Positions 1 through 7,487 of a DNA stretch of 58,217 nucleotides are shown here, one piece after another; the first letter of the stretch is position 1; each line of letters begins with the position of its first letter. The notes beneath the pieces are model-generated. The model saw nothing but the letters and a program-made list of their open reading frames with translations. It was not told the origin of the DNA and did not search any database. Position numbers and translations under genes: made by a program. The stretch is from positions 1 to 58,217 of the forward strand of contig JAWCKF010000009.1 of assembly GCA_038852315.1 (NCBI GenBank), in the 5' to 3' direction. Origin of the DNA: COMBO-56-21 sp038852315 (GTDB lineage Archaea; Thermoplasmatota; Thermoplasmata; UBA10834).

Positions 1-1003
1 ATCCGCATTTAGGGCATCGGTTCGCATGCTCTTTAACCGAAGATTCTCGAAGGAATCTACGAATGACCCCCGATGGCAATAACGGGCGGAATCCCTGACG
101 CTCACGCCTGTACTCCCCATCACAGCGCTTAGGATGACAACCCGAAGGGGTCTGTTCGCGCTTAGCTAGGCATCCAGCGCGAGTGCGGGATTTGTGGACA
201 TGACAGTACCATGCAATTCGATAAGGACCAGCAATCACTTCAGCAAGCTCGCGAAGATAAGTATCATCCCATTCACCGAGTCCCTGTTTCTTGTCATCTA
301 TCGGTGAATAAACATATTTGACGAGCTCGCGGACAGCATCGCGGGCATCTTTGAGTTCGCGAACATCCACGATCATCGAATCACCCGTAAGGGCGAGCCA
401 TTCATCCCGAAGATTGGGTTCACCCTTGCGGGTAACATCCGGTCCCGCAGGCAGGAATCGCGATACCACAATGCTATGGATATGGACATGCCAACCCCCT
501 TCACCGAGGGTAACCTCAACCCTCGGGCAATCACCGTGAACGCGCTCATGCCAGAACCGCCTTCTACGAAGGAGCTGATAGCTATGCCGAATGCGATGGA
601 CGGTTTTGTGGAGCATTCCGAGAGGGACATTTTTCAGGGTCAAAGTGAGGAATTTGACCGATAAACGCACGTTGTGCTGGTGATGATATTCGCGGGTCCA
701 TTCAATAGTCCTCAGTAAGGCATCAGCCAATGCCGGATAAGTGCGCGTGGCGCGTTTATGAGCACATGGAACACACAACGGACGCCCGCAATGGCTGAGA
801 GTTAGCACCACAGAACCGCAGACCGTACAAACAGCAGGATAAGCAGGATGACCGTTCTCCTCGAGGACCGGATGCCAATCTAGAGGGCGGAGAGGTTTCG
901 CTTGTTTGCGGAGTTCAGCATCCTCGGGGTCAATGAGTTCGTAGCCTACGATGTCGGGTAAGAAAACGGGTGAAGGGGTTTCGTGGGGCAGGGAGAAGTT
1001 CAA
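1..1003 (-). CDS. Rolling-circle replication initiator (HUH Rep, Rep_1-like), partial
   Basis: One uninterrupted minus-strand frame runs from just past the tRNA-Ala 3' end to the window edge, so the C-terminus is missing. No ATG or GTG precedes the conserved region; the first usable start is TTG at 1003, so the start is uncertain. Read from that TTG, a zinc-finger-like cysteine cluster (C59, C62, C72, C77, C80) precedes motif I FLTLTLKN (about residue 118), the metal-binding HUH motif GWHVHIH (His172/174/176) and a candidate catalytic tyrosine in LVKYVYSP (Tyr230). More Cys/His pairs follow, ending in CPKC at the edge. Motif order and spacing match Rep_1-type plasmid initiators that nick and religate the origin. 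Base use is less GC-rich than in neighbouring genes, suggesting acquisition. IS91-like HUH transposases share the HUH motif but fit motif I less well. Confidence 0.8.
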   Translation of the reverse strand, partial: MNFSLPHETPSPVFLPDIVGYELIDPEDAELRKQAKPLRPLDWHPVLEENGHPAYPAVCTVCGSVVLTLSHCGRPLCVPCAHKRATRTYPALADALLRTIEWTREYHHQHNVRLSVKFLTLTLKNVPLGMLHKTVHRIRHSYQLLRRRRFWHERVHGDCPRVEVTLGEGGWHVHIHSIVVSRFLPAGPDVTRKGEPNLRDEWLALTGDSMIVDVRELKDARDAVRELVKYVYSPIDDKKQGLGEWDDTYLRELAEVIAGPYRIAWYCHVHKSRTRAGCLAKREQTPSGCHPKRCDGEYRRERQGFRPLLPSGVIRRFLRESSVKEHANRCPKCG

Positions 1004-1007
1004 TTCC

Positions 1008-1026
1008 GGCTGATTGAAATTCAGCC
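1008..1026. repeat. Perfect 6-bp inverted repeat between tRNA-Ala and rep
   Basis: GGCTGA and TCAGCC flank a 7-nt loop, 15 nt beyond the tRNA 3' end and just before the proposed rep start. It could be a transcription or processing signal for the tRNA, an operator, or part of a replication or integration site. The sequence alone does not choose between these. Confidence 0.4.
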
Positions 1027-1040
1027 AGACATCATCAAAA

Positions 1041-1112
1041 TGGACCCTGTGGGATTTGAACCCACGGCCTCTTCCTTGCGAAGGAAGCGATCTTCCACTG
1101 ATCTAAGGGCCC
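1041..1112 (-). tRNA. tRNA-Ala (CGC)
   Basis: The gene folds into a full 72-nt cloverleaf without intron. The acceptor stem GGGCCCT pairs with AGGGTCC and contains the G3-U70 wobble pair that identifies tRNA-Ala. The D-stem is GATC/GATC, the anticodon stem CTTCC/GGAAG with loop TTCGCAA (anticodon CGC), and the T-arm GTGGG-TTCAAAT-CCCAC. The discriminator is A and CCA is not encoded. An A/T-rich promoter-like stretch lies about 25-30 nt upstream, between the tRNA and the purB stop. The 3' end abuts a replication gene, a classic integration position for archaeal plasmids and viruses. Confidence 0.95.
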
Positions 1113-1154
1113 GCTGCGGGATGAGGAAACTGGGGACCGTATTTCTAACTTTGC

Positions 1155-2492
1155 CTACGATACGATACGCAGTATGTTCTCGATGGTCTCGCCAGTGTTG
1201 CCGAGATATGCCTTCGGATCCAGCGCAGCATCTATCTCCTGCTCCGAGAGCAGGTCCGTCACAGCCTTGGTCCTCATCAGATAGCCTTTGAAATCCTCGC
1301 ATTCGCGCTGCGACTCCATGCTGCACTTCCGGATGAGTTCGTGGGCCTCCTGGCGGCCCATCCCCTTTGCCACGAGTGCCATGATGACTGACTCGGCCAT
1401 GATCACGCTTCCGGCCCTCACCAGGTTGCGTTTCATCTGCTCCTTGTTCACCACGAGCCTCGCAAAGAGGTCATCGAGCTTGGCGAGGATGTCGTCAACG
1501 AGTATGAATGCGTGCGGGACGAATATCCTCTCGGCACTCGAGTTCGTCAAATCGCGCTCGTGCCACAGTATCGCTGACTCGTAGGCCGGCATCATCAAGC
1601 CCCTCACGATTCTGGCGAGTCCGCATATGTTCTCGGCCGTGACCGGGTTTCGCTTGTGCGCCATCGTTGAGCTACCAACCTGCCGCGTCTCGTCAAAGTA
1701 CTCCGAGACCTCGGCTATCTCGCTCCTCTGGAGGTTCCTTATCTCGGTGGACCACTTCTCAGCAGAGGTGGCTATGTTCGCCAGGACGGACATCAGCTCG
1801 ACCAGCCTGTCCCTTGCCACGATCTGCGTGGGGCCCTCCTCGACACCTAGCCCGAGTTCGTTCATGACCTCCTTCTGTATCTCGAGCGCCTTCGGGCCAA
1901 ATCCTGCACCGGTGCCCACCGCCCCGCTCATCTTCCCGACGAGAACGCGCGGGGCGCACTCCCGCAGCCTCTGCTGGTGTCTGTGAGCCTCCAAGGCGTA
2001 GTTGGCGAGTTTGAGACCGAACGTGATCGGGAGGGCATACTGGCCGTGGGTCCGTCCCACCATTATCGTGTCCCTGTGTTCCTTCGCCCTGCGCGCGAGC
2101 GTCATCTTAAGAGATTCGATGTCCGCATCCACGAGTCTTATGGCGTCTTTCATCTGCAGGGCTTGAGCCGTATCGAGTATGTCGTTCGATGTCGCGCCTA
2201 TGTGTATGAATTTGCCGCTCTCCCCGCACTGCTCGGTCAGGGCCCTCACGACGGCGGTGATCTCGTGGTTGATCTCCCTGTCTATCTCCCTTACCCGCTC
2301 GAGCTTGACGAACCTCGTGGAGGCTGTCTTCTTGATGATGTCCGCATGGTCCTTCCTGATGTTGCCGACCTTCGCCTGGGCCTGGGCGAGTGCAGCCTCG
2401 ACGTCAAGGAGTTTCTGAAGCCGGGTCTCCTCATCGAAGATGCGCTTCATCTCGACGCGGCCGTAGCGGAAGTCGAGCGGGCATACTGGCAT
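1155..2492 (-). CDS. purB: Adenylosuccinate lyase
   Basis: Cytosolic purine enzyme that splits SAICAR to AICAR and adenylosuccinate to AMP, releasing fumarate. The 445-residue product has the usual family length. The fumarase/aspartase superfamily signature is clear in the GSSTMAHKRNP segment, whose serine lies on the mobile catalytic loop. The TSND segment and the catalytic-histidine region GRTHGQYA are also present. It starts at ATG 2492, with a TATA-like CCTTAATCC about 35 nt upstream on the minus strand. Its stop lies some 40 nt before tRNA-Ala. The neighbouring divergent gene is a small winged-helix protein with no known link to purine synthesis. Confidence 0.95.
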   Translation of the reverse strand: MPVCPLDFRYGRVEMKRIFDEETRLQKLLDVEAALAQAQAKVGNIRKDHADIIKKTASTRFVKLERVREIDREINHEITAVVRALTEQCGESGKFIHIGATSNDILDTAQALQMKDAIRLVDADIESLKMTLARRAKEHRDTIMVGRTHGQYALPITFGLKLANYALEAHRHQQRLRECAPRVLVGKMSGAVGTGAGFGPKALEIQKEVMNELGLGVEEGPTQIVARDRLVELMSVLANIATSAEKWSTEIRNLQRSEIAEVSEYFDETRQVGSSTMAHKRNPVTAENICGLARIVRGLMMPAYESAILWHERDLTNSSAERIFVPHAFILVDDILAKLDDLFARLVVNKEQMKRNLVRAGSVIMAESVIMALVAKGMGRQEAHELIRKCSMESQRECEDFKGYLMRTKAVTDLLSEQEIDAALDPKAYLGNTGETIENILRIVS

Positions 2493-2593
2493 TCGGCCAC
2501 TCTCACGAGGGCATCACAATCAGGGGATTAAGGCTTTCCCCAGTCGCTGATGTGGGTCATGCGTTATCATGGCTGATAACCTGAAGACAAGGG

Positions 2594-2603
2594 CCTTAAA
2601 TCC
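2594..2603 (+). promoter_or_regulatory. Archaeal TATA box for the winged-helix gene
   Basis: CCTTAAATCC lies about 30 nt before ATG 2632, a spacing that implies a very short or absent leader and supports the internal ATG over the in-frame ATG at 2569. Confidence 0.5.
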
Positions 2604-2631
2604 CTGGCGGCCTCATTTAGAGCGAGTTGGA

Positions 2632-3003
2632 ATGAACTCCGAGCACAGGTGCAAGGAGAAGGATGTCTCGAAGCTTCTCGCGGACGACTACTCCCAGAAG
2701 ATCCTTGTGACGACCTACGCCACGCCTATGTCGGCCCAGAAGCTCAGCAAGGTGTGCCAGATACCGATAGCCGCGTGCTACAGGCGCATACACGAGCTCG
2801 AGCAGGCAGGACTGATTGCCGTCGACAGGGAAAAGGAGGTGTACAAGGGCAGAAAGGTCAGGCTATACAGGTGCCGTCTGCGCTCAGCCACTATAAAGTT
2901 CGTCAACGGAAGGTTCGCCATCAGGTACGATACGGAGCCCGACGAGGTCGACGTCTCGTCCGTGCAGGTCGTGCCTGAAGACGTGCCCAGGTCCGCTCAG
3001 TGA
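2632..3003 (+). CDS. Small winged-helix DNA-binding protein
   Basis: The 123-residue product has an N-terminal winged helix-turn-helix of the ArsR/MarR-like superfamily, seen in LSKVCQIPIAACYRRIHELE followed by a wing with KVRLYRC. The family cannot be named more closely. The C-terminal third is acidic and could be an effector or dimer part. A paralogue at 7488-7859 shares the IP-x-AACYRRI core and the same size, so the two are probably members of one lineage-specific regulator family. The start at 2632 is preferred because a TATA box sits about 30 nt upstream. The stop overlaps the end of convergent trmY by a few bases. The target is unknown. Confidence 0.8.
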   Translation: MNSEHRCKEKDVSKLLADDYSQKILVTTYATPMSAQKLSKVCQIPIAACYRRIHELEQAGLIAVDREKEVYKGRKVRLYRCRLRSATIKFVNGRFAIRYDTEPDEVDVSSVQVVPEDVPRSAQ

Positions 3004-3599
3004 CCCCCTCTTCTGTCCAGCTCGTTGTTCACCACGGTTATGCAGTGGTCCGCGTGGTAGCTGATGGGGCCGATTGAGACCTTCTTCGGCTCGTATGTCA
3101 TCAGCACGGCCTCCTCCTCCGGCGTGAGGTCTTGGTCGTCCCCGAGGACGAACGTGCAGTCCTGGGCGAACTCGACCTTCCTGATGTCCTCCCCATCCTC
3201 CCTCAGATAGTACAGCCTCGAATCCTTTGAGAGGTTTGAAAGGACCTCCTGATAGCTCCTCTCCGAGACATATATCCCCGGGGAGCACCTCCTCTCGCCC
3301 TCGCCCTTCTGCAAGAGCGCGTTCCTTATGAGGGCAGCAGTGCTGCGCTCATCGGGATTGAGGTACTTCACCTCCCGCCCATCGATCCTCACGGTCTTCG
3401 GGGGGTTCGGCTCTCCGAGCAGTATCAGGTTGATCTCGACGTCCCGCCGCACCCCGTGCGAGAGGAAGAATGCGGAGTTGACGCACCTGAGCAGTATGTC
3501 CAGCCTGCCGGTGGACCCGCACAGGTCATCGAGGCGGAAGTCGGCCGACGTGATTGCCCTGTGGCCAAGCACGACGAATCTACGCATCGCTTCACTCAC
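2997..3599 (-). CDS. trmY: tRNA (pseudouridine-54 N1)-methyltransferase TrmY
   Basis: SPOUT-family (former DUF358) methyltransferase that converts pseudouridine-54 in the tRNA T-loop to N1-methylpseudouridine, the archaeal substitute for ribothymidine. The 200-residue product begins MRRFVVLGHRA, the characteristic family start, and has the C-terminal knot region with FVLGDDQDLTPEEE and KVSIGP, which forms the SAM site. The true start may be the second methionine at 3587. It overlaps the end of srp54 by 8 nt and is probably co-transcribed with it, joining tRNA modification to protein targeting in one unit. Confidence 0.92.
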   Translation of the reverse strand: MSEAMRRFVVLGHRAITSADFRLDDLCGSTGRLDILLRCVNSAFFLSHGVRRDVEINLILLGEPNPPKTVRIDGREVKYLNPDERSTAALIRNALLQKGEGERRCSPGIYVSERSYQEVLSNLSKDSRLYYLREDGEDIRKVEFAQDCTFVLGDDQDLTPEEEAVLMTYEPKKVSIGPISYHADHCITVVNNELDRRGGH

Positions 3600-4935
3600 C
3601 TCTGACGCTCATTTCGGCGCCCTTCAGCTGCTTCATGAGCTGCCTTCGCATCTTCCTGTTGCCCATGAAGCCCTTGACCGCCCGCCTTGACATGTTGTAC
3701 TGCTTAAGAAGCTCCCTGACATGCTTCGGAGACGTCCCGCTGCCGCGCGCGATCCTCGACACGCGCGACGACTTGATTATCCTCGGGTTCTCCAGCTCCT
3801 CCTCTGTCATGGACTGCATGATCGCCCTGAACCTGGCGAGCCGCTCCTGCGTGGCCTCCATGTCCTGCTCAGCCAGCCTGTCTCCGAGGCCGGGCAGCAT
3901 CGAAGCGATCTTCTTCAGCGGGCCCATGCCTTGGAGCATTTCCATCTGCTCGTACATGTCCTTGAGTGTGAACTTCCCTGACATCATCTTCTTCGCGACT
4001 TCCTCGGCCTTCTCCTCATCCATGACCTCTGAGGCCTTCTCGATCAGGGACTTGATATCGCCCATGCCGAGGAGCCTGCTAATGAACCTGTCAGGGTCGA
4101 ACTTCTCCAGGTCCTCGAGATGCTCCCCTACACCTATGTAGGATATCGGAGCACCCGTCTCCGCCACTGCACTCAACGCACCCCCGCCCTTAGCTGTGCC
4201 GTCCATCTTCGTCAAAACGACCCCCGTCAGACCCACGGCCTCGTGAAACGCCTTAGCCTGGGGGCCCGCCTGCTGCCCCGTCTGCGCATCAAGCACGAGC
4301 AGCTTGTGCTCGGCATCCACCGCCTTCGCAACCTCTTTTATCTCATCTATGAGGTCTGGCTCGAGGGCATGGCGGCCGGACGTGTCGAAGATTATCACAT
4401 CGTAGCCCTCGAACTCCTTGAGGGCGCGCTTCGCTATCCTTACCGCGCTCTTCTCCTTCGGGTCGCCGAAGACCGGCACGTTGATCTTCTTGCCTATCTG
4501 CGACAGCTGGTCGTATGCCGCGGGCCTGTGCACGTCCGCGGCTACCAGGCCCACCTTCATACCGCGCTTGTGGAGGTCCCGGGCGAGTTTGCCCGCAGTC
4601 GTGGTCTTGCCCTGGCCGTACAGTCCAACCATGAGGATTCTCTGGGGCTTCGCAGGAATCTCCCTCGGCTTGCCCACTATTCTGACAAGCTCCTCGTAGA
4701 CGATGCGTATCACATGCTCCCTCGAGCTCATGCCCGCAGGCGGCCGCTCGGTTAACGCCCTGTCCTCCAAGCGCTTTGTCATCTCGAGCACTAGTTTGAC
4801 ATTGACATCAGCCTGTAGCAGGGCCCTCTGTATGTCCCTCACGACCTCTTTGACCAGCTTCTGGTCGACATGGGACGCGTTCGCGATCTTCCTTATCGCG
4901 TTTCGCAAAGATTGACCTAGACCTTCCAGAACCAT
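3592..4935 (-). CDS. srp54: Signal recognition particle GTPase SRP54
   Basis: Binds signal peptides and SRP RNA and delivers ribosomes to the membrane receptor FtsY through coupled GTP hydrolysis. The 447-residue product has the N-domain helices (about 1-90) and a G-domain with P-loop GLYGQGKTTTAGKL, the DTSGRH switch (usually DTAGRH) and the TKMDGTAKGGG base-recognition loop. It ends in the methionine-rich M-domain (about 300-440) with MEQMEMLQGMG and a basic SRP RNA-binding helix. A 300-nt leader region with its own TATA box and a strong hairpin precedes it. trmY follows and overlaps. Confidence 0.97.
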   Translation of the reverse strand: MVLEGLGQSLRNAIRKIANASHVDQKLVKEVVRDIQRALLQADVNVKLVLEMTKRLEDRALTERPPAGMSSREHVIRIVYEELVRIVGKPREIPAKPQRILMVGLYGQGKTTTAGKLARDLHKRGMKVGLVAADVHRPAAYDQLSQIGKKINVPVFGDPKEKSAVRIAKRALKEFEGYDVIIFDTSGRHALEPDLIDEIKEVAKAVDAEHKLLVLDAQTGQQAGPQAKAFHEAVGLTGVVLTKMDGTAKGGGALSAVAETGAPISYIGVGEHLEDLEKFDPDRFISRLLGMGDIKSLIEKASEVMDEEKAEEVAKKMMSGKFTLKDMYEQMEMLQGMGPLKKIASMLPGLGDRLAEQDMEATQERLARFRAIMQSMTEEELENPRIIKSSRVSRIARGSGTSPKHVRELLKQYNMSRRAVKGFMGNRKMRRQLMKQLKGAEMSVRGE

Positions 4936-5003
4936 GGGCTATCGCGCCTCCCGCATCCGAAGTCGTTCGGACAAGAGGATTGTGCGCCTCTGCTCCTGCT
5001 GAC

Positions 5004-5078
5004 AAAAAAAGGGAAGGGAAGGGCTAGCCTTGTCAGAAGGGATGGGATGCACTCTAACAACTAGCCCAAAATTTCCCG
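5004..5078 (-). ncRNA. Structured leader or small RNA with hairpin and T-run upstream of srp54
   Basis: GGGCTAG (5067-5061) pairs perfectly with CTAGCCC (5027-5021); after a 2-nt bulge a second helix of about 9 pairs (TTGTTAGAG with CTTCTGACAA, some G-U) closes a loop of about 12 nt. On the minus strand this is followed by pyrimidine-rich sequence and a run of seven T (5010-5004). A TATA box at 5101-5109 would start transcription near 5078. This could be a terminated small RNA of about 70 nt or a terminator-like leader controlling srp54. It does not look like SRP RNA. Confidence 0.4.
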
Positions 5079-5100
5079 GATGATATATTGGCGGAGTGCT

Positions 5101-5109
5101 ATATATAAT
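5101..5109 (-). promoter_or_regulatory. TATA box upstream of the srp54 leader
   Basis: The minus-strand sequence TTATATATA lies about 27 nt before the predicted start of the hairpin-forming transcript. Confidence 0.55.
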
Positions 5110-5238
5110 TATCGAAGCCGCCCTTAAATATCGACGTTCGCGGAGCGAAGTGGTCGTGCAGGGGGCCAGCAGCTCGGAGACGACCTTGTCAGACAGCACT
5201 GGCGCACCCCTCCGTTTCCTCTGCTGCTGGTGCAGCCC

Positions 5239-6114
5239 TCACATGTATCCTGACTTCTGCAGGATCATGATATCCTCGGTGCTCAGCTTCTCCCCGCTCT
5301 TGAACCTCTCGAATATCTCCTCTGCCTCCCGCTTCGCACTCGTCTCGTCCTTCTCCTTCCTTGTCTTCCTAGACCTCTCGCGGATGCCTGATATGATCTT
5401 GTCGAAGTCATGGACCTGCCGTATGTGCTCTATGTGCTCCCTGTGCTGCTCGTCGGCCGCGAGCTTCGCCTCTATGAACTTCTCCTGGGCAGCGTCGGCC
5501 TCCTTCTTGAGCCTGTCCGCCTCCTCGTACAGCTTCATCATGGCGTCGTGCTCTATCTGAGCCTTCTCGGCCAGCTCCGAGACCTTCCTGTGGAACATCT
5601 CGGCCTGCTCCTTGGCCTCCCTTGCCTCCCTCTCGGCCTGCTTGACCTCGGTGAACTGCTCGATCTCCCTCTCCATCTCCTTTATCTTGCTGTCGAGGAG
5701 TGCCATCTCCTTCATGAGTGCCTTCTCCTTCTCCGCACTCATGACCGAGGTCATGTGCTTCTTCTCAAGAGCCCTCAGCTCGGCCTTGTACTTCCGGATC
5801 GATTGGCCGCTCTTGGGCATCTTCTCTCGACGGAGGGTCATGGCCTTCTCGCTGAGTTCCGCGTACTTCCTGTTCCACTCATCCCTTTTGGCCTTCGCCT
5901 CTTTGACCTCGGCGTTCAGCCGGTCCCTGTTCTCCCGTCGCTGATTGGCCTGCTCGATCAGCTTACGGACCTGGGCGTTGAGTTCGTCCCGGCGGTCGGC
6001 CCACTCCCTGGTCTTCTCGTTGAGCTCGTCCCGGAGCCTCTTGTGCCTCTCGGCTTCCGCGTTGTGCCTTGCGCGCTTCTCCTCGAGGTCCTCAATCAGC
6101 TCCTGCTCGGACAT
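5239..6114 (-). CDS. Archaeal coiled-coil protein (COG1340-like)
   Basis: The 291-residue product is almost entirely charged heptad sequence, rich in Glu, Lys and Arg with Leu/Ala core positions, from about residue 5 to 265. A short non-coiled C-terminal tail contains FKSGEKLSTEDIMILQKSG, a motif usual at the end of COG1340 archaeal coiled-coil proteins. There is no signal peptide or membrane segment, so it is cytosolic. The family is widespread in Euryarchaeota but has no established function. A TATA box (GGATATAAAC, 6171-6180) lies about 60 nt before ATG 6114. It is one of at least four long coiled-coil proteins in this window. Confidence 0.85.
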   Translation of the reverse strand: MSEQELIEDLEEKRARHNAEAERHKRLRDELNEKTREWADRRDELNAQVRKLIEQANQRRENRDRLNAEVKEAKAKRDEWNRKYAELSEKAMTLRREKMPKSGQSIRKYKAELRALEKKHMTSVMSAEKEKALMKEMALLDSKIKEMEREIEQFTEVKQAEREAREAKEQAEMFHRKVSELAEKAQIEHDAMMKLYEEADRLKKEADAAQEKFIEAKLAADEQHREHIEHIRQVHDFDKIISGIRERSRKTRKEKDETSAKREAEEIFERFKSGEKLSTEDIMILQKSGYM

Positions 6115-6487
6115 GAAACAACGCCTTCAGAACAGCATTCGCCTGGGTGCTGAGGACAATAATAGGCCCCGTTTATATCCTTTTCTGTGGTCTGGACCGG
6201 ACAGAATCGAGCGAGGGGACAGCCCGCCCGTGCGGCTCATCGGCCATAAGAACGATGCTGTAGTTGCGTGCCCAACCTTGCCCTGTGGTGAGATTACCCA
6301 CGAGCGCTGATGAGAAGGTGGGCGGTTTGCGCCCGCCGGGAATCACTGTTTGTGCCCTCAGCCAGGCAGCACATGAAGCGGTTGAGGAGTTATCACGCCT
6401 GATTCCCATGACGACAGGGGTATATCTGTGGTAGCTGGATTATTGGACAGAAGGTGGTGAGAGCGCACATAGCCGTCGTTTGGGAGC
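6115..6487. other. Intergenic region between divergent genes, possible structured RNA
   Basis: No supported coding frame. GC-rich hairpins are visible: GTGG/CCAC near 6278-6302 and GGGCG-GTTTG-CGCCC around 6321-6340. On the plus strand a TATA-like GTATATCT near 6420 could serve the zinc-ribbon gene at 6488. Known RNase P or SRP RNA consensus blocks were not recognised. Confidence 0.35.
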
Positions 6488-7471
6488 TTGACGACGGAGT
6501 CTGATGAAACCATGAGGAAACTTCGACCGAGCATCCGGACCATATTCGGGTTCAAGAGCCCAGAAGCAACTGATGTGAAAGCACTGTCACAGACCCCTTT
6601 AGCAACGACCCGTGAGAGAAGGCGCATAAGAAGAATCCTTAAGTCAAAGCCCGTTCGCAGACACCATGCTAGCAATGCACCCGAGGAAGTCGAGATCACT
6701 GAGGAGGCTCTGAGCATAACAGAGGATGTCATCGAGCAAGTATTGGCCAAACCACGGCCGAATTCGAAAGGTTCTTCTGAGGCGCCGTTTCGCTGCCTCC
6801 AGTGCGGCGCGCCCGTCCCCCAGGATTCGGACAGGTGCCCCAAGTGCCTCGTGCTATACTTGCACGATGTCTCAGAGGAAGAGGTCAATCAGCTAGAGCG
6901 TGCAGAATCGAAGCCTGGGTTCGATGAGATCCACGAAGATGAGAGGGTGAATCGCAACAGTGTTCGGATGGTCCACCTGAACGTCGAATCGGGAATGATG
7001 AGCTTCATCGAGAGAAGCGGATGTGACTGGGGTGCCGAGACAGAGTGTCCTAAGTGCGGTACAGTCGTCGAGTTCGACACCAACGCTTGCCCAATGTGTG
7101 GCACCCGGCTGGAGGGTGTTCGGAAAGACCTCATGAACATGCTTTCAGACATGGAGATAGACTCGGGGTGCGCAGGAGAGATAAACTGCCCGCTCTGCGG
7201 CGAACGGACATTGCCGAGAGATGGGAGATGTCAAGAGTGTGGCGAGAGGGTCCACTGCGACAATCCAAAGGACGTGTCGTCGAAAGTCCAGCCCCTGATA
7301 CGGAAAGACAAGGTGGTTTTCGTGCACCTAGATGTCACGGCAGGTGAAGTGAACTACCTCCAGCGCCTGGATAGAGGACAGGGCTATGAGCGTGTCTCTC
7401 TGGCACTTGAGAGAATAGGAACTGGAAGAATCGAGGAGATAGCCGAATGGAAGAGTATCTCTCGCATATGA
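6488..7471 (+). CDS. Multi-zinc-ribbon protein of unknown function
   Basis: The protein (327 residues from TTG 6488, or 319 from ATG 6512) contains several CxxC-type zinc ribbons. Pairs are CLQCG...CPKC (about 101-118), CPKCG...CPMCG (about 179-198) and CPLCG...CQECG (about 233-250). Between ribbons are two similar short blocks, VRMVHLNVESGMMSFIERS and KVVFVHLDVTAGEVNYLQR, which look like a duplicated module. The first 90 residues are basic and probably disordered. The gene is followed 16 nt later by the winged-helix gene, suggesting a regulatory pair. No specific family was recognised. Confidence 0.75.
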   Translation: MTTESDETMRKLRPSIRTIFGFKSPEATDVKALSQTPLATTRERRRIRRILKSKPVRRHHASNAPEEVEITEEALSITEDVIEQVLAKPRPNSKGSSEAPFRCLQCGAPVPQDSDRCPKCLVLYLHDVSEEEVNQLERAESKPGFDEIHEDERVNRNSVRMVHLNVESGMMSFIERSGCDWGAETECPKCGTVVEFDTNACPMCGTRLEGVRKDLMNMLSDMEIDSGCAGEINCPLCGERTLPRDGRCQECGERVHCDNPKDVSSKVQPLIRKDKVVFVHLDVTAGEVNYLQRLDRGQGYERVSLALERIGTGRIEEIAEWKSISRI

Positions 7472-7487
7472 GGAGGATTGATGCAAG

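Larger units (their letters stand above)
4936..5238. other. Intergenic region between srp54 and the COG1340 gene
   Basis: No convincing coding frame. It holds the minus-strand TATA box and hairpin described separately, a second TATA-like CTTAAATAT at 5123-5131, a small hairpin TTCGC-GGA-GCGAA near 5136-5148, and complementary CCAGCAG / CTGCTGG segments between about 5165 and 5232 that could form a longer stem. The 9-mer CTGACAAGG occurs twice on the minus strand, hinting at local duplication. Confidence 0.5.

Noticed and set aside
318..664. Short plus- and minus-strand frames in the first 700 nt
   Set aside because: They are shadows of the long minus-strand Rep frame, which carries clear HUH motifs and has no stop across the same interval.
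983..1326. Frames of about 100 codons overlapping tRNA-Ala
   Set aside because: They translate the tRNA itself (GFEPTAS-like peptide is typical of mistranslated tRNA) and the purB 3' end.
4939..5199. An 86-codon minus-strand frame before srp54
   Set aside because: It covers the TATA box and hairpin, has no conserved-looking sequence, and is better explained as a leader or RNA region.
5130..5240. Possible SRP RNA next to srp54
   Set aside because: Some complementary segments exist, but the SRP helix 8 motif and the expected length of about 300 nt could not be found.
6300..6405. Possible C/D box guide RNA (TGATGA ... CTGA)
   Set aside because: The boxes are about 90 nt apart, too far for an archaeal guide, and the internal C'/D' boxes are missing.
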